38,990 nt of DNA from UBA6183 sp964603255 (GTDB taxonomy: Bacteria; Bacteroidota; Bacteroidia; UKL13-3). The stretch lies in NCBI GenBank assembly GCA_964603255.1, contig CAZRVA010000013.1:1-38990 (forward strand), given 5' to 3'. Shown here piece by piece: positions 26,078 through 33,431 of this stretch. Made by a program: the position numbers and the translations under genes. Below the pieces are notes generated by a model. That model was given only the letters and a program-made list of their open reading frames with translations. It made no database searches and had not been told where the DNA came from. Position 1 is the stretch's first letter; the number at the start of each line of letters is the position of its first letter.

Positions 26078-26900
26078 CGTTCATGGCTTTTAAATCTTTT
26101 GCGTTTAGTCTGCATTTTTCCGGTGAGTCTTCGGCAAAATAAACAAGTTCACCAGTGGATGAAGTAACTACTTTATTACACCTCTTTTCATCTTTGCTGT
26201 AAAAGAAAATCAACTTATCGCTTCTTGCCATAATGGCTTTGTATGTCTCATCAATTTCCGATTCTTCAACTTCTCCGCCCCATAAAGTAGCGGCATCTTC
26301 TTTTCCTTTTAGCTCTAATGCTCTTAATGGAACCATCAGCGGGAATTCTAATAAGTTTGAGTTTTGAGGGGCATTGTTTGCGATAAAATTAGTACTTACT
26401 CCTTTGTCACCATCAGCTTCAATAGCAGTGTTTAAGTAATTATTTAACATCTGAACACCTCTTGTTAGCTCTGGTCTCCAATCCGCAGTGTCAATTAAAT
26501 TACTGCAAAATGCACCTGCAACAAGATCAATTTTTAATGCTTTCTTCTTAAATTTACCACCTGTAGTAATTAGCAAACCATTAAAGTCATCTTCGCAAGT
26601 GCCCAATTTAGCTTTAATTTTTGTACCCTTACTTTTACTAAAATACAAATAGCTAAACTCCGGTTTATTGTAAGGCTTCATGGCCGAGTCGTATTCAAAA
26701 ATAAATCCACCGTTAAAAGTCCAATACTTTTCTACTGCTTCCACAATAGATGCATTGTATGCACTATCTTGAGAAAGTACAACAACCAAACGGGTGTCTT
26801 TAAATTTCTCTAGATCTTCTTTTTTCTTTTTAAAGCCAACTTGAGCAAATGCCGATGCGCATGCCATAAAAGCTAAACCTAACAACGCGAATTTTTTCAT
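26052..26900 (-). CDS. Exported protein of unknown function
   Basis: A 282-residue protein with a signal peptide (MKKFALLGLAFMACASAFA). I do not recognise the family. The mature part is Lys/Glu-rich with DTRLVVVLSQDSAYNASIVEAVEKYW near the start, a central GTCEDDFNGLLITTGG, and four cysteines that could form disulfides. The near-terminal EKRCNKVVTSSTGELVYFAEDSPEKCRLNAKDLKAM suggests a small closing domain. It is downstream of the ECF sigma gene in the same direction, but a hairpin terminator lies between them, so operon membership is uncertain. A distant relation to proteins with thioredoxin-like or lipocalin-like folds cannot be judged by eye. Confidence 0.8.
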   Translation of the reverse strand: MKKFALLGLAFMACASAFAQVGFKKKKEDLEKFKDTRLVVVLSQDSAYNASIVEAVEKYWTFNGGFIFEYDSAMKPYNKPEFSYLYFSKSKGTKIKAKLGTCEDDFNGLLITTGGKFKKKALKIDLVAGAFCSNLIDTADWRPELTRGVQMLNNYLNTAIEADGDKGVSTNFIANNAPQNSNLLEFPLMVPLRALELKGKEDAATLWGGEVEESEIDETYKAIMARSDKLIFFYSKDEKRCNKVVTSSTGELVYFAEDSPEKCRLNAKDLKAMNEKRTRAAK

Positions 26901-26940
26901 AATAAGATGCTTTTAGTTTTAAATCAATACCCAAATAAAA

Positions 26941-26974
26941 CAAAAAAGCAGTTCAAATCCGAACTGCTTTTAGA
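26941..26974 (-). terminator. Terminator after the second ECF sigma gene
   Basis: On the minus strand AAAAGCAGTTC pairs with GAACTGCTTTT around a 6-base loop and is followed by a T-run (TTTTTTGTTTT). It lies 22 bases after the sigma stop. Confidence 0.85.
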
Positions 26975-26995
26975 ATATTGTATATAAAGTATTGT

Positions 26996-27526
26996 TTAAA
27001 CGGCATTTTCAAGTCCGTATTGTCTCGCATAATCATTCAACTGCTCTCTTAATTGTCTGCGAGCAACAAATATTCTGGTTTTAACTGTGCCAATCGGAAT
27101 GTGCAATATTTCAGCAATTTCATGGTATTTAAATCCGCGGGTGTTCATGGTAAAAGGTTTCTTTAAGCTATCAGGTAAAGCATCAATAGCTTGTTCAATG
27201 TCTTTTAGCATGAATTTTTTCTCTGCTTCATTTTTAACCAATGGCGAAACTGAGTCTAGGTAATAATCATTGTCTGTTTGGTCGATAAACGTATTACGTT
27301 TAACCATTCTTCTATAATTATTTATAAATGTATTTTTCATGATGGTGTATAACCAACCTTTTAAATTGGTCCCATCAGTGAATTTATCCCGGTAAGTAAT
27401 CGCTTTTAACATGGTGTCTTGTACCAAATCGTTGGTGTCTTCCACGTTTTTTGTTAGCTGATAAGCGTAGTGACGTAATGCTTGAGTTTCACGTTGCACT
27501 GTTTTTTTGAAATCTATACCAGTCAT
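26996..27526 (-). CDS. ECF RNA polymerase sigma factor (second)
   Basis: A 176-residue sigma-70 family protein with regions 2 and 4. Region 2: AYQLTKNVEDTNDLVQDTMLKAITYRDKF followed by LKGWLYTIMKNTFINNYRRM. Region 4: IDALPDSLKKPFTMNTRGFKYHEIAEILHIPIGTVKTRIFVARRQLREQL, with a clear helix-turn-helix. No anti-sigma gene is adjacent, unlike the first ECF factor. It has its own promoter with both elements, and a 310-base divergent region upstream. P. gingivalis uses an ECF factor (SigP) to control type IX genes; whether this is its equivalent cannot be decided from sequence alone. Confidence 0.95.
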   Translation of the reverse strand: MTGIDFKKTVQRETQALRHYAYQLTKNVEDTNDLVQDTMLKAITYRDKFTDGTNLKGWLYTIMKNTFINNYRRMVKRNTFIDQTDNDYYLDSVSPLVKNEAEKKFMLKDIEQAIDALPDSLKKPFTMNTRGFKYHEIAEILHIPIGTVKTRIFVARRQLREQLNDYARQYGLENAV

Positions 27527-27556
27527 ATTGTTTAATTATTTGTGTTAAATGTTAAA

Positions 27557-27587
27557 CAAATGTATGGGGCTTTGTGTAACAATGCAA
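27557..27587 (-). promoter_or_regulatory. Promoter of second ECF sigma gene (-33 TTG / -7 TACATTTG)
   Basis: Minus-strand TACATTTG (27564-27557) is an exact TAnnTTTG, 30 bases before ATG 27526, with a TTG at 27587-27585 separated by 20 bases. It is the best-formed two-part promoter in the window. Confidence 0.6.
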
Positions 27588-27808
27588 GACTTTTGTTTAT
27601 GTTTTTATTAAAAATATTAAACAAAATATAAAATGCAGAATATCAGTCGATAAATAAATTATTGTCTCTATAACTTGTAATTAATCGGTTGGTTTGTGGC
27701 ATTTTCTGCTCTCACATCGCAAAAATTTAAAACTTTATTTAACTGTTTATAGTTTATTGTTAAACATTAAACACAACACATATATGCAGTTTTGTTTAAT
27801 CTTGGCTG

Positions 27809-27816
27809 TACATTTG
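27809..27816 (+). promoter_or_regulatory. -7 promoter octamer TACATTTG for PTPS-folE operon
   Basis: Exact TAnnTTTG, 20 bases before ATG 27837. A TTG at 27792-27794 lies 14 bases upstream, shorter than the usual spacing. Confidence 0.5.
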
Positions 27817-27836
27817 TAGTTCGTTAATTAACATCA

Positions 27837-28247
27837 ATGGAAATATCAGTATCTCGTAAAGCTCATTTTAATGCTGCACATCGTTTGCATTTGCCGCATT
27901 GGAGTGATGAGCAGAATAAATCATACTTTGGAACTTGTAATAACCCCAACTTCCATGGTCACAATTACAACCTTATAGTAACTGTTTCGGGTAAATTAAA
28001 TGAAGAAACCGGTTATTTGGTTGATCTCAAGGATTTGAGTAAAATAATAGAAGAGGAGATAGAAGACAGATTTGATCATAAAAATTTGAATCTGGATACC
28101 GAGGAATTTAAAAATCTAAATCCAACTGCCGAGAACATTGCAGTTGTAATCTGGAGGTTGCTTAGAGCTCGCATCGCTTCAGATTTAAAAATAAAAATTA
28201 CTTTATATGAAACCGAAAGAAACTTTGTTGAATACACAGGAAACTAA
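27837..28247 (+). CDS. 6-pyruvoyl/6-carboxy-tetrahydropterin synthase family protein
   Basis: A 136-residue cytosolic enzyme of the PTPS/QueD fold. Zinc ligands are H15 (NAAHRL) and H40 and H42 (HGHNY). The catalytic cysteine is C34 in GTCNNPNFHGHNY, with the catalytic DH pair in RFDHKNLN. The spacing Cys-x5-HGH is that of eukaryotic-type PTPS, whereas classic QueD has Cys-x3-HGH. The product may therefore be 6-pyruvoyl-tetrahydropterin (biopterin-type) rather than the queuosine intermediate. folE starts inside its 3' end, so the two make consecutive steps: GTP to dihydroneopterin triphosphate (FolE) and onward (this enzyme). Confidence 0.92.
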   Translation: MEISVSRKAHFNAAHRLHLPHWSDEQNKSYFGTCNNPNFHGHNYNLIVTVSGKLNEETGYLVDLKDLSKIIEEEIEDRFDHKNLNLDTEEFKNLNPTAENIAVVIWRLLRARIASDLKIKITLYETERNFVEYTGN

Positions 28248-28902
28248 TCAGCACCACGAAAACGTTGGCGATTCGCATTCATCGTTCTCGTTGGAAACTC
28301 CGTTAAGAGCAGATGCTTTTGAATTGGATGATGAACTCAAAATTGAGTTGATTGAAAAACATTTTAAAGAAATCATGCAGATATTAGGACTTGACCTTTC
28401 TGATGATAGTTTAAAAGGTACACCGCATAGGGTGGCTAAAATGTATGTGAAAGAGATTTTCTCAGGTCTCAATCCTGCCAATGCACCAGAGGTTAAGCTT
28501 TTTGAAAATAAATACCAATACAAAAACATGTTGGTTGAAAAATCAATCAGCTTCCACAGTCTATGTGAACATCATTTTGTTCCCATTATAGGTAAAGCTC
28601 ACGTAGCGTACATACCAAATGGCAAAGTAGTTGGCTTAAGCAAATTGAACAGAATTGTTAGGTACTTTGCTCGCAGGCCACAGGTGCAGGAGCGCATGAC
28701 CATCCAGATTGCTAACATGCTTAAAGAGGCTTTAGGTACAAATGACGTTGCAGTATTAATTGAGGCAGATCACATGTGCGTTGCATCCCGAGGTGTGCAG
28801 GATGTTACCAGTAACACCATTACAACCGAGTACAGCGGTAAGTTTTTAGATGTAAAAACGAGAGAAGAGTTTTTACGATACATTACGATAAACAATATGT
28901 AG
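28207..28902 (+). CDS. folE: GTP cyclohydrolase I
   Basis: A 231-residue enzyme converting GTP to 7,8-dihydroneopterin triphosphate. The catalytic core is complete: GTPHRVAKMYVKEIFSGL, SLCEHHFVPIIGKAHVAYIP with zinc ligands Cys and His, GLSKLNRIVRYFARRPQVQERMT, and ADHMCVASRGV with the second zinc Cys. The first 45 residues are poorly conserved and hydrophilic. ATG 28207 overlaps the PTPS-like gene by 41 bases in another frame; the only in-frame alternative before the core is a TTG at 28291, so the overlapping start with translational coupling is preferred. A perfect hairpin follows the stop. Confidence 0.96.
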   Translation: MKPKETLLNTQETNQHHENVGDSHSSFSLETPLRADAFELDDELKIELIEKHFKEIMQILGLDLSDDSLKGTPHRVAKMYVKEIFSGLNPANAPEVKLFENKYQYKNMLVEKSISFHSLCEHHFVPIIGKAHVAYIPNGKVVGLSKLNRIVRYFARRPQVQERMTIQIANMLKEALGTNDVAVLIEADHMCVASRGVQDVTSNTITTEYSGKFLDVKTREEFLRYITINNM

Positions 28903-28937
28903 CATAAAAAAAGCGGGCTTGCCCGCTTTTTTTATGC
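28902..28937. terminator. Bidirectional terminator between folE and exonuclease gene
   Basis: Perfect 17-bp stem: GCAT, seven A, GCGGGC paired with GCCCGC, seven T, ATGC around a TT loop. It overlaps both stop-codon regions of the convergent genes. Confidence 0.92.
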
Positions 28938-30302
28938 ATTAAACTTAATAATTCTGTGTTGAGGTATTTTGTCAATATTAAGTAGCTCCTTGATAAAATA
29001 GTTTTCTTTCATGGGTTTAATTAATTCTTTTAGGCTTTCAATACTATACATGTTTGCATTATTGTCTATATAACCCATACCATAAAATCTGCCTTCATCA
29101 ATTAATATACAACACACTTCGTCCGTCTTTAATCCTTTATCAATTATGGCATAACTTTCTTTTTTGCCAAGTTCATTCATTGCCAAGTAAACCCTTGCGT
29201 TGTAACTTTCGGCTTCTTCGTTAAACTCGCAAGCGCCAATGCAGCAGCCAGCTAACAAGGCTGCACAAGGTTCTTTGTGGGAGTTAATCATGCATAACTT
29301 TGGACAAAGGTTAAATTCTAAAACCAGCTTTTGTAAATGATTAAACGCATCGGCCAGTCTTTGGTAAGTATTTAACGGTGTTATGCTTTTTCTTACCCTA
29401 TCAATGGCCAAGCGTAAATATCCTTTTTGGTCTTCGTAATCATATATGGCATAACTAAACTCTAAACTTTTTTGCGATTTGTTGTGCTTAGGCCAATGTT
29501 TTTTTATTTCGGTTGATTCTAAAATAAGTGCTTGTAATTCTGTTGCCACCACTTCAAACCCAAGATGAAAAATTTCACGTAAAAAATTTTGTCTTTTTGC
29601 ACTGGTGTTGTTGCCGCTAAAATGCGATAAAACTCGTTTTTTTAAGTTGATGGCTTTGCCTACATAAATAAGTTTGCCTTGTTCATCGTAAAAATAATAT
29701 ACACCTGGTTTTTCTGGTAGTGCTTCAAATTCTGCTCTTGGTAAATTAGGAGGTAGCGTAGCTTCTTTAGATCCTTTTTTTAAGAAACTATCAATTACAC
29801 TTCTGTCTTCATCAACCTGCAATGCTTTTTCTAAAACCTTCACGGTGGCGGCAGCATCTCCATGAGCTCGGTGTCTGTTTTGTAGTGGAATACCCAGTGA
29901 TTGGCATAAATTACCTAGGCTGTATGATGCAAAGCCGGGAAATAATTTTCTGCTTAATCTTACCGTGCAAAGTTTTTTTACATTTAAATCGAGCCCAACA
30001 TGTTGAAGGTGATGCTTAATAAATGTATGGTCGAAGTTTACATTGTGTGCCACAAAAATTTTATCATGTAACATTTCGTAAACTTTGTTGCTCACCATTT
30101 CAAAACTTGGTGCATGTTCTACCATTTCATTTGTAATACCGGTATAGCTCTCTAAAAATGGAGGAATAGGAATACCTGGATTAATTAAAGTGGTATACGA
30201 ATCGGTTATACGCGTGCCATCGTGTGTAAAAATAGCAATCTCGGTAATGCCGTTTTTATCAGCATGACCACCGGTGGTTTCTATATCTACTATGGCAAAC
30301 AT
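28932..30302 (-). CDS. DnaQ-like exonuclease fused to GIY-YIG (UvrC N-terminal-like) nuclease
   Basis: A 456-residue two-nuclease protein. Residues about 1-160 form a DEDDh 3'-5' exonuclease: FAIVDIETTG (D6, E8), VAHNVNFDHTF (D91), and HRAHGDAAAT (H147, D149). A linker leads to a GIY-YIG domain starting LPEKPGVYYFYDEQGKLIYVGKA (from about residue 195) with LKKRVLSHF; its C-terminal part resembles Cho/UvrC middle regions, including a Cys-rich CPKLCMINSHKEPCAALLAGCCIGAC stretch broken over residues about 325-365. The RNase H and HhH parts of UvrC are absent. A DNA-repair role is expected. ATG 30302 is chosen because the longer frame starts at the TTG of the -7 octamer. Confidence 0.93.
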   Translation of the reverse strand: MFAIVDIETTGGHADKNGITEIAIFTHDGTRITDSYTTLINPGIPIPPFLESYTGITNEMVEHAPSFEMVSNKVYEMLHDKIFVAHNVNFDHTFIKHHLQHVGLDLNVKKLCTVRLSRKLFPGFASYSLGNLCQSLGIPLQNRHRAHGDAAATVKVLEKALQVDEDRSVIDSFLKKGSKEATLPPNLPRAEFEALPEKPGVYYFYDEQGKLIYVGKAINLKKRVLSHFSGNNTSAKRQNFLREIFHLGFEVVATELQALILESTEIKKHWPKHNKSQKSLEFSYAIYDYEDQKGYLRLAIDRVRKSITPLNTYQRLADAFNHLQKLVLEFNLCPKLCMINSHKEPCAALLAGCCIGACEFNEEAESYNARVYLAMNELGKKESYAIIDKGLKTDEVCCILIDEGRFYGMGYIDNNANMYSIESLKELIKPMKENYFIKELLNIDKIPQHRIIKFNA

Positions 30303-30308
30303 CAAGGG

Positions 30309-30316
30309 CAAATGTA
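30309..30316 (-). promoter_or_regulatory. -7 promoter octamer TACATTTG for exonuclease gene
   Basis: Exact TAnnTTTG on the minus strand, 6 bases before ATG 30302, implying a very short leader. No correctly spaced TTG. Confidence 0.4.
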
Positions 30317-30343
30317 AAGGGTAAAATGCAATCTAATTGCTAA

Positions 30344-30874
30344 TTATTTTAGTATTTTATAGTGCATTTGAACAAGTCCTTTGGGGTAGCTTTTGGTGCT
30401 AATTAGGCTCAAGTTATGCATGTTAAATTCGTTGTTAAACAGGCGCGTACCATCACCCAACAAAACAGGAATTACAGATAATGTAATTTCATCAATCAAG
30501 TTGTGTTGAAGTAGTAAGTTTACCACTTGCGCACCTCCATCACAAAAAATAGTTTTGCCTTCTTGCTGTTTCAATTCATCAACCAATGTTTTTAAATCAC
30601 CAGTATAAAAGTTAATTAAACCTTGGGTAGGTTTTGGTGTTCGGGTAATGATGTAAGCTTTTTTATCAGCATACGGAAACGGAATGCCCATGCTCATTAC
30701 CTTGTCGTAAGTTTTTCTTCCAAGTATTACGGTGTCTACATCTTTTGTAAAATCAGCATAACCATAATCTTCTCCTTCTTGTTCTACAACTGATAAAAAT
30801 GATAAATCATCGTTTGGTCCGGCAATGTATCCATCCAAACTTGTTGCAATAAATAGGGCTAGTTTTCTGTTCAT
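30344..30874 (-). CDS. Dihydrofolate reductase/RibD C-terminal-like protein
   Basis: A 176-residue protein with the fold of the RibD reductase domain: KLALFIATSLDGYIAGPNDD at the start, DVDTVILGRKTYDKVMSMG with AYIITRTPKP, FCDGGAQVVNLLLQHNLIDEITLSVIPVLLGDG, which is the NADPH-binding half. Stand-alone members of this family are common, their substrates mostly unknown; it should not be taken as a true folate reductase. It starts 4 bases after the DUF1905-YdeI gene stop, so the two are co-transcribed. Confidence 0.9.
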   Translation of the reverse strand: MNRKLALFIATSLDGYIAGPNDDLSFLSVVEQEGEDYGYADFTKDVDTVILGRKTYDKVMSMGIPFPYADKKAYIITRTPKPTQGLINFYTGDLKTLVDELKQQEGKTIFCDGGAQVVNLLLQHNLIDEITLSVIPVLLGDGTRLFNNEFNMHNLSLISTKSYPKGLVQMHYKILK

Positions 30875-30878
30875 CGCT

Positions 30879-31388
30879 CTAGGTGTTTTTTATTTCCAAT
30901 ATTAATTGTTTGTAGTCTATTTTTCCTTTTACTTTCTTTAAATGATTAAGTACGCCAATACCATTTCTTATCCTTAAATCAGCCGACTTTGGTTTGGCAA
31001 TCATATACAAAAGTGTGCGCTGTTTTCCGGGTGTAAGTTTAAAAAACTCTTCTGCACCATTTAAATCCTGTTCCAATAACACGGCAAATTCTTCGGGCAT
31101 GGGTAAGCCAAATTCGCTTTCGTCTTTTTCCAACTCCACCAATACTTCATCACCATCATTTAACTTTAATTTTTTTCTTATTTGTTGGTTGATGTTAATG
31201 AAATAATCGCCATCACCCAAAGGCATTAACGCTGCCTGAAATTGAATAGTTTTGTTGATGGTAGCAACAACTCTTCGGTTTGTTCCATCAATAAATTGTT
31301 GGGCAAATTTTTGAGGTATCACTACATGGAAATGCCACAAATTACTGTTGAACCGATCTATTTTTGTTTTAATTGATTTAGGCATCAT
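30879..31388 (-). CDS. DUF1905 and YdeI/OmpD-associated domain protein
   Basis: A 169-residue cytosolic protein. The N-terminal half (about residues 10-90) is a DUF1905 small barrel: NLWHFHVVIPQKFAQQF, RVVATINKTIQFQAALMP, YFININQQIRKKLKLNDGDEVLVEL. The C-terminal half is the YdeI/OmpD-associated helical domain: EEFAVLLEQDLNGAEEFFKLTPGKQRTLLYMIAKPKS split over residues 98-135, then RNGIGVLNHLK. The function is unknown; some YdeI-type proteins were linked to antimicrobial peptide or bacteriocin resistance. Two adjacent ATGs (31388, 31385) serve equally well as start. It heads a two-gene unit with the RibD-like protein. Confidence 0.85.
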   Translation of the reverse strand: MMPKSIKTKIDRFNSNLWHFHVVIPQKFAQQFIDGTNRRVVATINKTIQFQAALMPLGDGDYFININQQIRKKLKLNDGDEVLVELEKDESEFGLPMPEEFAVLLEQDLNGAEEFFKLTPGKQRTLLYMIAKPKSADLRIRNGIGVLNHLKKVKGKIDYKQLILEIKNT

Positions 31389-31393
31389 TTAAA

Positions 31394-31426
31394 AGTAAAA
31401 GCCCCATGTGTATAATGGGGCTTTGT
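31394..31426 (-). terminator. Terminator of the lspA-aminopeptidase operon
   Basis: AAAGCCCCAT (31398-31407) pairs with ATGGGGCTTT (31415-31424) around a 7-base loop; on the minus strand TTTTACTTTT follows. It lies just after the aminopeptidase stop. Confidence 0.7.
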
Positions 31427-31429
31427 AAT

Positions 31430-32725
31430 TTATTTCGAGTTCATTAATGTTTCAATGTGATCTGCTTCAATTGGAATATGCTCCATTAAATCGATGCAGC
31501 CATTTTCGGTAATTAATATTTCGTTTTCTAAACGGATACCAATTCCTTCTTGAGGGATGTAAATACCCGGTTCGCAACTAAACATCATACCGGCTTGCAT
31601 AGGCTCATAACGCATTCCTACATCGTGTACATCTAAACCTAAGAAGTGAGAAGTACCGTGCATGTAGTACTTTTTAAATGCAGGCCACGCAGGGTTTTGG
31701 TTTTTAATTTCATCTAAAGTTAACAACTTCAAATCAACCAATTCTTTTTCCATCACTTTGCAAACTTCGTTGTGATATTCCATCAACAAAACACCTGGTT
31801 TAAGCATTTTTTTTGCTTCATTCATTACACGTAAAACAGCATTGTACACTTCTTTTTGGCGAGGTGTAAACTTACCATTTACAGGGAAGGTACGTGTCAT
31901 ATCACTGATGTAGTTGCCATAGTCAGCACCTGTATCTAACAACAATAAATCGCCATCTTTACAAGTGTCGGCATTATCAATGTAATGCAACACGCAAGCA
32001 TTTTTGCCTGCAGCAACTATTGGTGTAAATGAATGTCCGGCTGCGCCATTACGCACAAACTCATGAATAACTTCGGCTTCAATTTCGTATTCCTTTACGC
32101 CCGGTTTAACAAACTTAAGCACACGGTTAAACATCTTGTTTGATATTTCGATAGCATGCTTCATGTATTCAACCTCCATTCGCGATTTTACCGAACGTAA
32201 ACGTTGCATGATTGGAGCAGCACGTTCGTATTTGTGCAATGGAAAACGCTCTTGCATTTGCAACGCAAAGTTTAGGTCTTTGTACTTTACTGTATTACTT
32301 GCTCTGTCGTTTTCGTTTGTGTTCAGGTAAATGTACTCAGCCATATTAATTACGGCACGCATTAACCCATCAAACTCGTCATACCAAAATACATTTTTAA
32401 TTCCCGATGCCGCAGTGGCCTCTTCTTTGGTATATTTATGTCCATCCCAAACAGCAATATGTTCGTTGGTACGTTTTACAAACAAAGCTTCACGGTATGT
32501 TTCAACCGGGCAATCAGGAAACATTACCACAGCGCATTCTTCTTGGTCAATTCCGGTTAACCAAAACATATCACTGTTTTGTTTGAAATTGTATGTAGAA
32601 TCGCCATTACGAGGTAACTCTTCGTTGCTATGGAATATGGCCAACGATTTTGGTTTAAGTTGTGCAGTGAATCTTTTTCTATTTTCAACAAACAACTTTT
32701 GGTCTATTAACTGATAACGTTTCAT
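31430..32725 (-). CDS. pepP: Aminopeptidase P family (Xaa-Pro aminopeptidase, M24B)
   Basis: A 431-residue cytosolic metallopeptidase releasing N-terminal residues before proline. The N-terminal creatinase-like domain (residues 1-170) precedes a pita-bread catalytic domain with all five dinuclear metal ligands in place: D264 (LLLDTGADYG), D275 (YISDMTRTF), H360 (HGTSHFLGLDVHD), E385 (CEPGIYIP) and E400 (IRLENEILI). Complete and close to the E. coli PepP length. It starts 6 bases after the lspA stop, so it is co-transcribed with the signal peptidase gene. Confidence 0.94.
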   Translation of the reverse strand: MKRYQLIDQKLFVENRKRFTAQLKPKSLAIFHSNEELPRNGDSTYNFKQNSDMFWLTGIDQEECAVVMFPDCPVETYREALFVKRTNEHIAVWDGHKYTKEEATAASGIKNVFWYDEFDGLMRAVINMAEYIYLNTNENDRASNTVKYKDLNFALQMQERFPLHKYERAAPIMQRLRSVKSRMEVEYMKHAIEISNKMFNRVLKFVKPGVKEYEIEAEVIHEFVRNGAAGHSFTPIVAAGKNACVLHYIDNADTCKDGDLLLLDTGADYGNYISDMTRTFPVNGKFTPRQKEVYNAVLRVMNEAKKMLKPGVLLMEYHNEVCKVMEKELVDLKLLTLDEIKNQNPAWPAFKKYYMHGTSHFLGLDVHDVGMRYEPMQAGMMFSCEPGIYIPQEGIGIRLENEILITENGCIDLMEHIPIEADHIETLMNSK

Positions 32726-32731
32726 ACTGTT

Positions 32732-33367
32732 TTATTTATTGTCTTCAACCAGGTTGTTTTCTGATGCTAATTTTGCATCATCATCAATTTGTGTTGAAGT
32801 TGTTTCTTCTTTAAAAAATGTTTTTTGTCCTAAAAGTATAATTACAAAGCCAACACTTATTGCGGCATCGGCCACATTAAATACCGGTCTAAAAAACTCA
32901 AAATCTTCTCCGGCCCAAAATGGCCAACTTTCGGGTATGGTGGTTTGAATAATAGGGAAGTAGAACATATCCACCACACGACCGTGAAACCATGCATCAT
33001 AACCGAATATCACCCCATAAAAAACGCTGTCGATAATGTTACCTAAAGCACCAGATAAAATTAATGCCCACGAAATGATGTACCATTTGTTTGCGTTTTT
33101 CTTGGTTAAATCAAAAATGTACCAACCTATAAAACTTACTGCTACCAACCTAAAAAGAGTTAATAGTATTTTACCTCCTTTACCTCCAAATTCAAGACCA
33201 AAAGCCATTCCGTAGTTTTCTGTAAAATGTATACGAAACCAATGGCCAAGTACATGTATTTCTTCGCCTAGGTAAAAGTTTGTTTTGATGTAAAGCTTAA
33301 CCAATTGGTCAACCAATAAAATACCAAAAACAAGCAGCAGCGGAAGTCCTAATTTTTTTAAGTTCAT
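32732..33367 (-). CDS. lspA: Lipoprotein signal peptidase (signal peptidase II)
   Basis: A 211-residue inner-membrane aspartic peptidase that removes the signal peptide of prolipoproteins after lipidation. Four transmembrane segments are visible. Catalytic aspartates are D113 (SGALGNIIDS) and D167 (FNVADAAIS); LLVDQLVKLYIK and ENYGMAFG are further conserved blocks. It is longer than E. coli LspA owing to an insert around residues 118-160 and an acidic C-terminal tail, both usual in Bacteroidota. ATG 33367 is preferred because the longer frame begins at a TTG that is part of the promoter octamer. First gene of a unit with pepP. Confidence 0.95.
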   Translation of the reverse strand: MNLKKLGLPLLLVFGILLVDQLVKLYIKTNFYLGEEIHVLGHWFRIHFTENYGMAFGLEFGGKGGKILLTLFRLVAVSFIGWYIFDLTKKNANKWYIISWALILSGALGNIIDSVFYGVIFGYDAWFHGRVVDMFYFPIIQTTIPESWPFWAGEDFEFFRPVFNVADAAISVGFVIILLGQKTFFKEETTSTQIDDDAKLASENNLVEDNK

Positions 33368-33385
33368 TTTTTGTTTAAAGAGAGG

Positions 33386-33393
33386 CAAAAGTA
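33386..33393 (-). promoter_or_regulatory. -7 promoter octamer TACTTTTG for lspA-pepP
   Basis: Exact TAnnTTTG on the minus strand, 18 bases before ATG 33367. No TTG at the expected -33 position. Confidence 0.45.
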
Positions 33394-33431
33394 TGAAACT
33401 ACCGTGAATTTATAAGCACCTTTTCCATCTA

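Larger units (their letters stand above)
27527..27836. promoter_or_regulatory. 310-base divergent regulatory region with repeated TTAAACA
   Basis: A very AT-rich gap between the second sigma gene (-) and the PTPS-like gene (+), each with a -7 octamer at its end. The heptamer TTAAACA occurs at 27552, 27617, 27760 and 27767 on + and once inverted (27793-27799). The 16-mers at 27542-27557 and 27759-27774 are inverted copies agreeing at 14 positions. These could be operator sites. No coding frame of note. Confidence 0.45.
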
